Assembly: GCA_964057225.1 (NCBI GenBank)
Contig: OZ059896.1
Location: 21,262,501 to 21,326,500, forward strand
Direction: 5' to 3'
Length of the DNA: 64,000 nt
From: Auanema rhodensis
Taxonomy: Eukaryota; Nematoda; Chromadorea; Rhabditida; Rhabditidae
Part shown: positions 38,977 through 50,700 of the stretch, one piece after another
Numbering within the stretch: position 1 is the first letter of the stretch
How the letters are laid out: each line of letters opens with the position of its first letter
The notes under the pieces: model-generated
Told to the model about the DNA's origin: nothing
Databases searched by the model: none
Seen by the model: only the letters and a program-made list of their open reading frames with translations
Translations under genes and position numbers: made by a program

Positions 38977-40380
38977 TTCTTCAGGGTGAAAATCGAGGAT
39001 ATAAGTGTGAACTTATATCAGTTGATATCTCGGTGCATTTTTAAGCTAGCGCAAATCTGATAACACAGATCGACGCAGTTTGAAAATCCGCATCGAATGT
39101 ACTATACTACATTGAGAAACGCTTAATACAAAAAATAGTTATGATCGTTTGAAAAATGATGCATTAGTGTATGTTGAGTTTCCATGTACACTCAACATTG
39201 CTTCCAAAAACATTTTGACAAAAATTTTTTCGAAAAATTTCAGAATAATTTAGCAAAAAGTAGATGTTTTTAGATTCCTTTTTTCAAGGCAAAGACGATG
39301 GACATTGTTATTCAACAAAAAAACTTATTCTTCAGGGTGAAAATCGAGGATATAAGTGTGCACTTATATCAGTTGATATCTCGGTGCATTTTTAAGCTAG
39401 CGCAAATCTGATAACACAGATCGACGCAGCTTAAAAATCCGCATCGAATGCACTATACTACATTGAGAAACGCTTAATACAAAAAATAGTTATGATCGTT
39501 TGAAAAATGATGCATTAGTGTATGTTGAGTTTCCATGTACACTCAACATTGCTTCCAAAAACATTTTGACAAAAATTTTTTCGAAAAATTTCAAAATAAT
39601 TTAGCAAAAAGTAGATGTTTTTAGATTCCTTTTTTCAAGGCAAAGACGATGAACAATGTTATTCAACGAAAAAATTAATTCTTCAGGGTGAAAATCGAGG
39701 ATATAAGTGTGAACTTATATCAGTTGATATCTCGGTGCATTTTTAAGCTAGCGCAAATCTGATAACACAGATCGACGCAGCTTGAAAATCCGCATAGAAT
39801 GTACTATACTTCATTGAGAAACGCTTAATACAAAAATTAGTTATGATCGTTTGAAAAATGATGCCTTAGTGTATGTTGAGTTTCCATGTACACTCAACAT
39901 TGCTTCCAAAAACATTTTGACAAAAATTTTTTCGAAAAATTTCAAAATAATTTAGCAAAAAGTAGATGTTTTTAGATTCCTTTTTTCAAGGCAAAGACGA
40001 TGAACAATGTTATTCAACGAAAAAATTAATTCTTCAGGGTGAAAATCGAGGATATAAGTGTGAACTTATATCAGTTGATATCTCGGTGCATTTTTAAGCT
40101 AGCGCAAATCTGATAACACAGATCGACGCAGCTTGAAAATCCGCATCGAATGTACTATACTACATTGAGAAACGCTTAATACAAAAATTAGTTATGATCG
40201 TTTGAAAAATGATGCCTTAGTGTATGTTGAGTTTCCATGTACACTCAACATTGCTTCCAAAAACATTTTGACAAAAATTTTTTCGAAAAATTTCAAAATA
40301 ATTTAGCAAAAAGTAGATGTTTTTAGATTCCTTTTTTCAAGGCAAAGACGATGAACAATGTTATTCAACGAAAAAATTAA
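38977..40380 (+). repeat. C-D-B-B tetramer, copy 1
   Basis: C with GCAGTTTG, D, B with CTTCATTGAG, and B. The order recurs at 42136-43538, offset 3159 bp (9 monomers). The B at 39679 also has CGCATAGAATG, and the C at 38977 has GGACATTG, both private. Confidence 0.8.
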
Positions 40381-40731
40381 TTCTTCAGGGTGAAAATCGA
40401 GGATATAAGTGTGAACTTATATCAGTTGATATCTCGGTGCATTTTTAAGCTAGCGCAAATCTGATAACACAGATCGACGCAGCTTGAAAATCCGCATCGA
40501 ATGTACTATACTTCATTGAGAAACGCTTAATACAAAAATTAGTTATGATCGTTTGAAAAATGATGCCTTAGTGTATGTTGAGTTTCCATGTACACTCAAC
40601 ATTGCTTCCAAAAACATTTTGACAAAAATTTTTTCGAAAAATTTCAAAATAATTTAGCAAAAAGTAGATGTTTTTAGATTCCTTTTTTCAAGGCAAAGAC
40701 GATGAACAATGTTATTCAACGAAAAAATTAA

Positions 40732-42135
40732 TTCTTCAGGGTGAAAATCGAGGATATAAGTGTGAACTTATATCAGTTGATATCTCGGTGCATTTTTAAG
40801 CTAGCGCAAATCTGATAACACAGATCGACGCAGCTTAAAAATCCGCATCGAATGCACTATACTACTTTGAGGAACGCTTAATACAAAAATTAGTTATGAT
40901 CGTTTGAAAAATGATGCATTAGTGTATGTTGAGTTTTCATGTACACTCAACATTGCTTCCAAAAACATTTTGACAAAAATTTTTTCGAAAAATATCAAAA
41001 TAATTTAGCAAAAAGTAGATGTTTTTAGATTCCTTTTTTCAAGGCAAAGACGATGGACAATGTTATTCAACGAAAAAATTAATTCTTCAGGGTGAAAATC
41101 GAGGATATAAGTGTGAACTTATATCAGTTGATATCTCGGTGCATTTTTAAGCTAGCGCAAATCTGATAACACAGATCGACGCAGTTTGAAAATCCGCATC
41201 GAATGTACTATACTACATTGAGAAACGCTTAATACAAAAAATAGTTATGATCGTTTGAAAAATGATGCATTAGTGTATGTTGAGTTTCCATGTACACTCA
41301 ACATTGCTTCCAAAAACATTTTGACAAAAATTTTTTCGAAAAATTTCAGAATAATTTAGCAAAAAGTAGATGTTTTTAGATTCCTTCTTTCAAGGCAAAG
41401 ACGATGGACAATGTTATTCAACAAAAAAACTTATTCTTCAGGGTGAAAATCGAGGATATAAGTGTGCACTTATATCAGTTGATATCTCGGTGCATTTTTA
41501 AGCTAGCGCAAATCTGATAACACAGATCGACGCAGCTTAAAAATCCGCATCGAATGCACTATACTACATTGAAAAACGCTTAATACAAAAAATAGTTATG
41601 ATCGTTTGAAAAATGATGCATTAGTGTATGTTGAGTTTCCATGTACACTCAACATTGCTTCCAAAAACATTTTGACAAAAATTTTTTCGAAAAATTTCAA
41701 AATAATTTAGCAAAAAGTAGATGTTTTTAGATTCCTTTTTTCAAGGCAAAGACGATGAACAATGTTATTCAACGGAAAAATTAATTCTTCAGGGTGAAAA
41801 TCGAGGATATAAGTGTGAACTTATATCAGTTGATATCTCGGTGCATTTTTAAGCTAGCGCAAATCTGATAACACAGATCGACGCAGCTTGAAAATCCGCA
41901 TCGAATGTACTATACTACATTGAGAAACGCTTAATACAAAAATTAGTTATGATCGTTTGAAAAATGATGCCTTAGTGTATGTTGAGTTTTCATGTACACT
42001 CAACATTTCTTCCAAAAACATTTTGACAAAAATTTTTTCGAAAAATTTCAAAATAATTTAGCAAAAAGTAGATGTTTTTAGATTCCTTTTTTCAAGGCAA
42101 AGACGATGGACAATGTTATTCAACGAAAAAATTAA
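40732..42135 (+). repeat. A-C-D-B tetramer, copy 2
   Basis: This is the partner of 37222-38625. It shares the rare GAGGAAC (A), GCAGTTTG (C) and CATTGAAAAAC (D) changes. Private changes are AAATATC at 40732, TTCCTTCTTT at 41083, CAACGGAAAAA at 41434, and TTTTCATG with CATTTCTTCC at 41785. Confidence 0.85.
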
Positions 42136-43538
42136 TTCTTCAGGGTGAAAATCGAGGATATAAGTGTGAACTTATATCAGTTGATATCTCGGTGCATTTT
42201 TAAGCTAGCGCAAATCTGATAACACAGATCGACGCAGTTTGAAAATCCGCATCGAATGTACTATACTACATTGAGAAACGCTTAATACAAAAAATAGTTA
42301 TGATCGTTTGAAAAATGATGCATTAGTGTATGTTGAGTTTCCATGTACACTCAACATTGCTTCCAAAAACATTTTGACAAAAATTTTTTCGAAAAATTTC
42401 AGAATAATTTAGCAAAAAGTAGATGTTTTTAGATTCCTTTTTTCAAGGCAAAGACGATGGACAATGTTATTCAACAAAAAAACTTATTCTTCAGGGTGAA
42501 AATCGAGGATATAAGTGTGCACTTATATCAGTTGATATCTCGGTGCATTTTTAAGCTAGCGCAAATCTGATAACACAGATCGACGCAGCTTAAAAATCCG
42601 CATCGAATGCACTATACTACATTGAGAAACGCTTAATACAAAAAATAGTTATGATCGTTTGAAAAATGATGCATTAGTGTATGTTGAGTTTCCATGTACA
42701 CTCAACATTGCTTCCAAAAACATTTTGACAAAAATTTTTTCGAAAAATTTCAAAATAATTTAGCAAAAAGTAGATGTTTTTAGATTCCTTTTTTCAAGGC
42801 AAAGACGATGAACAATGTTATTCAACGAAAAAATTAATTCTTCAGGGTGAAAATCGAGGATATAAGTGTGAACTTATATCAGTTGATATCTCGGTGCATT
42901 TTTAAGCTAGCGCAAATCTGATAACACAGATCGACGCAGCTTGAAAATCCGCATCGAATGTACTATACTTCATTGAGAAACGCTTAATACAAAAATTAGT
43001 TATGATCGTTTGAAAAATGATGCCTTAGTGTATGTTGAGTTTCCATGTACACTCAACATTGCTTCCAAAAACATTTTGACAAAAATTTTTTCGAAAAATT
43101 TCAAAATAATTTAGCAAAAAGTAGATGTTTTTAGATTCCTTTTTTCAAGGCAAAGACGATGAACAATGTTATTCAACGAAAAAATTAATTCTTCAGGGTG
43201 AAAATCGAGGATATAAGTGTGAACTTATATCAGTTGATATCTCGGTGCATTTTTAAGCTAGCGCAAATCTGATAACACAGATCGACGCAGCTTGAAAATC
43301 CGCATCGAATGTACTATACTACATTGAGAAACGCTTAATACAAAAATTAGTTATGATCGTTTGAAAAATGATGCCTTAGTGTATGTTGAGTTTCCATGTA
43401 CACTCAACATTGCTTCCAAAAACATTTTGACAAAAATTTTTTCGAAAATTTCAAAATAATTTAGCAAAAAGTAGATGTTTTTAGATTCCTTTTTTCAAGG
43501 CAAAGACGATGGACAATGTTATTCAACGAAAAAATTAA
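42136..43538 (+). repeat. C-D-B-B tetramer, copy 2
   Basis: This is the partner of 38977-40380 with the shared GCAGTTTG and CTTCATTGAG markers. Its last monomer is the 350-bp copy. The two copies are closer to each other than to most neighbours, which indicates amplification in blocks. Confidence 0.8.
43189..43538 (+). repeat. 350-bp monomer (one A lost)
   Basis: The central tract reads TTCGAAAATTTC (four A) in place of TTCGAAAAATTTC (five A), a single-base loss. The TTTTTCGAAAAA palindrome is thereby shortened. It is a type-B monomer otherwise. Confidence 0.9.
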
Positions 43539-45644
43539 TTCTTCAGGGTGAAAATCGAGGATATAAGTGTGAACTTATATCAGTTGATATCTCGGTGCAT
43601 TTTTAAGCTAGCGCAAATCTGATAACACAGATCGACGCAGCTTAAAAATCCGCATCGAATGCACTATACTACTTTGAGAAACGCTTAATACAAAAATTAG
43701 TTATGATCGTTTGAAAAATGATGCATTAGTGTATGTTGAGTTTCCATGTACACTCAACATTGCTTCCAAAAACATTTTGACAAAAATTTTTTCGAAAAAT
43801 TTCAAAATAATTTAGCAAAAAGTAGATGTTTTTAGATTTCTTTTTTCAAGGCAAAGACGATGAACAATGTTATTCAACGAAAAAATTAATTCTTCAGGGT
43901 GAAAATCGAGGATATAAGTGTGAACTTAAATCAGTTGATATCTCGGTGCATTTTTAAGCTAGCGCAAATCTGATAACACAGATCGACGCAGCTTGAAAAT
44001 CCGCATCGAATGTACTATACTACATTGAGAAACGCTTAATACAAAAATTAGTTATGATCGTTTGAAAAATGATGCATTAGTGTATGTTGAGTTTCCATGT
44101 ACACTCAACATTGCTTCCAAAAACATTTTGACAAAAATTTTTTCGAAAAATTTCAAAATAATTTAGCAAAAAGTAGATGTTTTTAGATTCCTTTTTTCAA
44201 GGCAAAGACGATGGACAATGTCATTCAACGAAAAAATTAATTCTTCAGGGTGAAAATCGAGGATATATGTGTGAACTTATATCAGTTGATATCTCGGTGC
44301 ATTTTTAAGCTAGCGCAAATCTGATAACACAGATCGACGCAGCTTAAAAATCCGCATCGAATGCACTATACTACTTTGAGAAACGCTTAATACAAAAATT
44401 AGTTATGATCGTTTGAAAAATGATGCATTAGTGTATGTTGAGTTTTCATGTACACTCAACATTGCTTCCAAAAACATTTTGACAAAAATTTTTTCGAAAA
44501 ATTTCAAAATAATTTAGCAAAAAGTAGATGTTTTTAGATTCCTTTTTTCAAGGCAAAGACGATGGACAATGTTATTCAACGAAAAAATTAATTCTTCAGG
44601 GTGAAAATCGAGGATATAAGTGTGAACTTATATCAGTTGATATCTCGGTGCATTTTTAAGCTAGCGCAAATCTGATAACACAGATCGACGCAGCTTGAAA
44701 ATCCGCATTGAATGTACTATACTACATTGAGAAACGCTTAATACAAAAAATAGTTATGATCGTTTGAAAAATGATGCATTAGTGTATGTTGAGTTTCCAT
44801 GTACACTCAACATTGCTTCCAAAAACATTTTGACAAAAATTTTTTCGAAAAATTTCAGAATAATTTAGCAAAAAGTAGATGTTTTTAGATTCCTTTTTTC
44901 AAGGCAAAGACGATGGACAATGTTATTCAACAAAAAAACTTATTCTTCAGGGTGAAAATCGAGGATATAAGAGTGCACTTATATCAGTTGATTTCTCGGT
45001 GCATTTTTAAGCTAGCGCAAATCTGATAACACAGATCGACGCAGCTTAAAAATCCGCATCGAATGCACTATACTACATTGAGAAACGCTTAATACAAAAA
45101 ATAGTTATGATCGTTTGAAAAATGATGCATTAGTGTATGTTGAGTTTCCATGTACACTCAACATTGCTTCCAAAAACATTTTGACAAAAATTTTTTCGAA
45201 AAATTTCAAAATAATTTAGCAAAAAGTAGATGTTTTTAGATTCCTTTTTTCAAGGCAAAGACGATGGACAATGTTATTCAACGAAAAAATTAATTCTTCA
45301 GGGTGAAAATCGAGGATATAAGTGTGAACTTATATCAGTTGATATCTCGGTGCATTTTTAAGCTAGCGCAAATCTGATAACACAGATCGACGCAGCTTGA
45401 AAATCCGCATCGAATGTACTATACTACATTGAGAAACGCTTAATACAAAAATTAGTTATGATCGTTTGAAAAATGATGCCTTAGTGTATGTTGAGTTTCC
45501 ATGTACACTCAACATTGCTTCCAAAAACATTTTGACAAAAATTTTTTCGAAAAATTTCAAAATAATTTAGCAAAAAGTAGATGTTTTTAGATTCCTTTTT
45601 TCAAGGCAAAGACGATGGACGATGTTATTCAACGAAAAAATTAA

Positions 45645-45995
45645 TTCTTCAGGGTGAAAATCGAGGATATAAGTGTGCACTTATATCAGTTGATATCTCG
45701 GTGCATTTTTAAGCTAGCGCAAATCTGATAACACAGATCGACGCAGCTTAAAAATCCGCATCGAATGCACTATACTACATTGAGAAACGCTTAATACAAA
45801 AATTAGTTATGATCGTTTGAAAAATGATGCATTAGTGTATGTTGAGTTTCCATGTACACTCAACATTGCTTCCAAAAACATTTTGACAAAAATTTTTTCG
45901 AAAAATTTCAAAATAATTTAGCAAAAAGTAGATGTTTTTAGATTCCTTTTTTCAAGGCAAAGACGATGGACAATGTTATTCAACGAAAAAATTTT
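45645..45995 (+). repeat. Hybrid monomer at left edge of island
   Basis: The 5' part has the type-D mark GTGCAC (34C). The rest carries 159T (TACAAAAATTAG), GATGGAC and the ATTTTTTCTTC end seen in subfamily-1 monomers such as 28443. The switch lies between monomer positions 34 and 159. This is the expected product of exchange or conversion within a monomer. Confidence 0.75.
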
Positions 45996-47752
45996 TTCTT
46001 CAGGGTGAAAATCGAGGATATAAGTGTGAACTTATATCAGTTGATATCTCGGTGCATTTTCAAGCTAGCGCAAATCTGATAACACAGATCGACGCAGCTT
46101 AAAAATCCGCATCGAATGCACTATACTACATTGAGAAACGCTTAATACAAAAATTAGTTATGATCGTTTGAAAAATGATGCATTAGTGTATGTTGAGTTT
46201 CCATGTACACTCAACATTGCTTCCAAAAACATTTTGACAAAAATTTTTTCGAAAAATTTCAAAATAATTTAGCAAAAAGTAGATGTTTTTAGATTCCATT
46301 TTTCAAGGCAAAGACGATGGACAATGTTATTCAACGAAAAAATTAATTCTTCAGGGTGAAAATCGAGGATATAAGTGTGAACTTATATCAGTTGATATCT
46401 CGGTGCATTTTTAAGCTAGCGCAAATCTGATAACACAGATCGACGCAGCTTAAAAATCCGCATCGAATGCACTATACTACATTGAGAAACGCTTAATACA
46501 AAAATTAGTTATGATTGTTTGAAAAATGATGCATTAGTGTATGTTGAGTTTCCATGTACACTCAACATTGCTTCCAAAAACATTTTGACAAAAATTTTTT
46601 CGAAAAATTTCAAAATAATTTAGCAAAAAGTAGATGTTTTTAGATTCCATTTTTCAAGGCAAAGACGATGGACAATGTTATTCAACGAAAAAATTAATTC
46701 TTCAGGGTGAAAATCGAGGATATAAGTGTGAACTTATATCAGTTGATATCTCGGTGCATTTTTAAGCTAGCGCAAATCTGATAACACAGATCGACGCAGC
46801 TTAAAAATCCGCATCGAATGCACTATACTACATTGAGAAACGCTTGATACAGAAAATAAGTTATGATCGTTTGAAAAATGATGCATTAGTGTATGTTGAG
46901 TTTCCATGTACACTCAACATTGCTTCCAAAAACATTTTGACAAAAATTTTTTCGAAAAATTTCAAAATAATTTAGCAAAAAGTAGATGTTTTTAGATTCC
47001 ATTTTTCAAGGCAAAGACGATGGACAATGTTATTCAACGAAAAAATTTTTTCTTCAGGGTGAAAATCGAGGATATAAGTGTGAACTTATATCAGTTGATA
47101 TCTCGGTGCATTTTCAAGCTAGCGCAAATCTGATAACACAGATCGACGCAGCTTAAAAATCCGCATCGAATGCACTATACTACATTGAGAAACGCTTGAT
47201 ACAGAAAATAAGTTATGATCGTTTGAAAAATGATGCATTAGTGTATGTTGAGTTTCCATGTACACTCAACATTGCTTCCAAAAACATTTTGACAAAAATT
47301 TTTTCGAAAAATTTCAAAATAATTTAGCAAAAAGTAGATGTTTTTAGATTCCTTTTTTCAAGGCAAAGACGATGGACAATGTTATTCAACGAAAAAATTA
47401 ATTCTTCAGGGTGAAAATCGAGGATATAAGTGTGAACTTATATCAGTTGATATCTCGGTGCATTTTTAAGCTAGCGCAAATCTGATAACACAGATCGACG
47501 CAGCTTAAAAATCCGCATCGAATGCACTATACTACAATGAGAAACGCTTAATACAAAAATTAGTTATGATCGTTTGAAAAATGATGCATTAGTGTATGTT
47601 GAGTTTCCATGTACACTCAACATTGCTTCCAAAAACATTTTGACAAAAATTTTTTCGAAAAATTTCAAAATAATTTAGCAAAAAGTAGATGTTTTTAGAT
47701 TTCTTTTTTCAAGGCAAAGACGATGAACAATGTTATTCAACGAAAAAATTAA
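45996..47752 (+). repeat. Subfamily-1 island within subfamily 2
   Basis: Five monomers (45996, 46347, 46698, 47050, 47402) have 124C and 187A and lack types A-D. The first three have 303A, the island holds the only two 352-bp copies beyond 31 kb, and 47402 has T136A. The order GATTGTTTG, then TACAG with an ATTTTTTCTTC end, then CATTTTCAAG with TACAG and 303T, then T136A with GATGAAC, matches 28794, 29145, 29497 and 29849, some 17.55 kb upstream. The next monomer, 47753, is type B, as 31255 is after the transition zone. The island looks like a copied piece of the transition zone. Confidence 0.85.
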
Positions 47753-50700
47753 TTCTTCAGGGTGAAAATCGAGGATATAAGTGTGAACTTATATCAGTTG
47801 ATATCTCGGTGCATTTTTAAGCTAGCGCAAATCTGATAACACAGATCGACGCAGCTTGAAAATCCGCATCGAATGTACTATACTACATTGAGAAACGCTT
47901 AATACAAAAATTAGTTATGATCGTTTGAAAAATGATGCCTTAGTGTATGTTGAGTTTCCATGTACACTCAACATTGCTTCCAAAAACATTTTGACAAAAA
48001 TTTTTTCGAAAAATTTCAAAATAATTTAGCAAAAAGTAGATGTTTTTAGATTCCTTTTTTCAAGGCAAAGACGATGGACAATGTTATTCAACGAATAAAT
48101 TAATTCTTCAGGGTGAAAATCGAGGATATAAGTGTGAACTTATATCAGTTGATATCTCGGTGCATTTTTAAGCTAGCGCAAATCTGATAACACAGATCGA
48201 CGCAGCTTAAAAATCCGCATCGAATGCACTATACTATTTTGAGAAACGCTTAATACAAAAATTAGTTATGATCGTTTGAAAAATGATGCATTAGTGTATG
48301 TTGAGTTTCCATGTACACTCAACATTGCTTCCAAAAACATTTTGACAAAAATTTTTTCGAAAAATTTCAAAATAATTTAGCAAAAAGTAGATGTTTTTAG
48401 ATTCCTTTTTTCAAGGCAAAGACGATGAACAATGTTATTCAACGAAAAAATTAATTCTTCAGGGTGAAAATCGAGGATATAAGTGTGAACTTATATCAGT
48501 TGATATCTCGGTGCATTTTTAAGCTAGCGCAAATCTGATAACACAGATCGACGCAGCTTGAAAATCCGCATCGAATGTACTATACTACATTGAGAAACGC
48601 TTAATACAAAAATTAGTTATGATCGTTTGAAAAATGATGCCTTAGTGTATGTTGAGTTTCCATGTACACTCAACATTGCTTCCAAAAACATTTTGACAAA
48701 AATTTTTTCGAAAAATTTCAAAATAATTTAGCAAAAAGTAGATGTTTTTAGATTCCTTTTTTCAAGGCAAAGACGATGGACAATGTTATTCAACGAATAA
48801 ATTAATTCTTCAGGGTGAAAATCGAGGATATAAGTGTGAACTTATATCAGTTGATATCTCGGTGCATTTTTAAGCTAGCACAAATCTGATAACACAGATC
48901 GACGCAGCTTAAAAATCCGCATCGAATGCACTATACTACTTTGAGAAACGCTTAATACAAAAATTAGTTATGATCGTTTGAAAAATGATGCATTAGTGTA
49001 TGTTGAGTTTCCATGTACACTCAACATTGCTTCCAAAAACATTTTGACAAAAATTTTTTCGAAAAATTTCAAAATAATTTAGCAAAAAGTAGATGTTTTT
49101 AGATTCCTTTTTTCAAGGCAAAGACGATGAACAATGTTATTCAACGAAAAAATTAATTCTTCAGGGTGAAAATCGAGGATATAAGTGTGAACTTATATCA
49201 GTTGATATCTCGGTGCATTTTTAAGCTAGCGCAAATCTGATAACACAGATAGACGCAGCTTGAAAATCCGCATCGAATGTACTATACTACATTGAGAAAC
49301 GCTTAATACAAAAAATAGTTATGATCGTTTGAAAAATGATGCATTAGTGTATGTTGAGTTTCCATGTACACTCAACATTGCTTCCAAAAACATTTTGACA
49401 AAAATTTTTTCGAAAAATTTCAAAATAATTTAGCAAAAAGTAGATGTTTTTAGATTCCTTTTTTCAAGGCAAAGACGATGGACAATGTTATTCAACAAAA
49501 AAACTTATTCTTCAGGGTGAAAATCGAGGATATAAGTGTGCACTTATATCAGTTGATATCTCGGTGCATTTTTAAGCTAGCGCAAATCTGATAACACAGA
49601 TCGACGCAGCTTGAAAATCCGCATCGAATGCACTATACTACATTGAGAAACGCTTAATACAAAAAATAGTTATGATCGTTTGAAAAATGATGCATTAGTG
49701 TATGTTGAGTTTCCATGTACACTCAACATTGCTTCCAAAAACATTTTGACAAAAATTTTTTCGAAAAATTTCAAAATAATTTAGCAAAAAGTAGATGTTT
49801 TTAGATTCCTTTTTTCAAGGCAAAGACGATGAACAATGTTATTCAACGAAAAAATTAATTCTTCAGGGTGAAAATCGAGGATATAAGTGTGAACTTATAT
49901 CAGTTGATATCTCGGTGCATTTTTAAGCTAGCGCAAATCTGATAACACAGATCGACGCAGCTTGAAAATCCGCATCGAATGTACTATACTACATTGAGAA
50001 ACGCTTAATACAAAAATTAGTTATGATCGTTTGAAAAATGATGCCTTAGTGTATGTTGAGTTTCCATGTACACTCAACATTGCTTCCAAAAACATTTTGA
50101 CAAAAATTTTTTCGAAAAATTTCAAAATAATTTAGCAAAAAGTAGATGTTTTTAGATTCCTTTTTTCAAGGCAAAGACGATGGACAATGTTATTCAACGA
50201 AAAAATTAATTCTTCAGGGTGAAAATCGAGGATATAAGTGTGAACTTATATCAGTTGATATCTCGGTGCATTTTTAAGCTAGCGCAAATCTGATAACACA
50301 GATCGACGCAGCTTAAAAATCCGCATCGAATGCACTATACTACTTTGAGAAACGCTTAATACAAAAATTAGTTATGATCGTTTGAAAAATGATGCATTAG
50401 TGTATGTTCAGTTTCCATGTACACTCAACATTGCTTCCAAAAACATTTTGACAAAAATTTTTTCGAAAAATTTCAAAATAATTTAGCAAAAAGTAGATGT
50501 TTTTAGATTCCTTTTTTCAAGGCAAAGACGATGAACAATGTTATTCAACGAAAAAATTAATTCTTCAGGGTGAAAATCGAGGATATAAGTGTGAACTTAT
50601 ATCAGTTGATATCTCGGTGCATTTTTAAGCTAGCGCAAATCTGATAACACAGATCGACGCAGCTTGAAAATCCGCATCGAATGTACTATACTACATTGAG

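Larger units (their letters stand above)
31255..45995 (+). repeat. Subfamily 2, mixed A/B/C/D multimers
   Basis: All have 303T. Type A: TACTTTGAG (135T), 124C, 187A. Type B: GCTTGAAAA (106G), 124T, 187C (GCCTTAG). Type C: 106G, 124T, 159A, 267G, usually ending CAACAAAAAAAC. Type D: 34C, 124C, 159A, GATGAAC. The order from 31255 is B A B' D' A B A B' B A C D B B B A C A C D B A C D B B B A C D B C D B B A B' A C D B, ending in a hybrid at 45645. B' is B with 187A. D' at 32308 carries 106G. Eleven of the array's C monomers carry the CAACAAAAAAAC end, and each is followed directly by D. Confidence 0.85.

Noticed and set aside
48090-48110. AATAAA polyadenylation signal at the ends of the monomers at 47753 and 48455
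   Set aside because: It arises from one A-to-T change in an A-tract (CGAATAAATT), lies in two sister monomers only, and has no associated gene.
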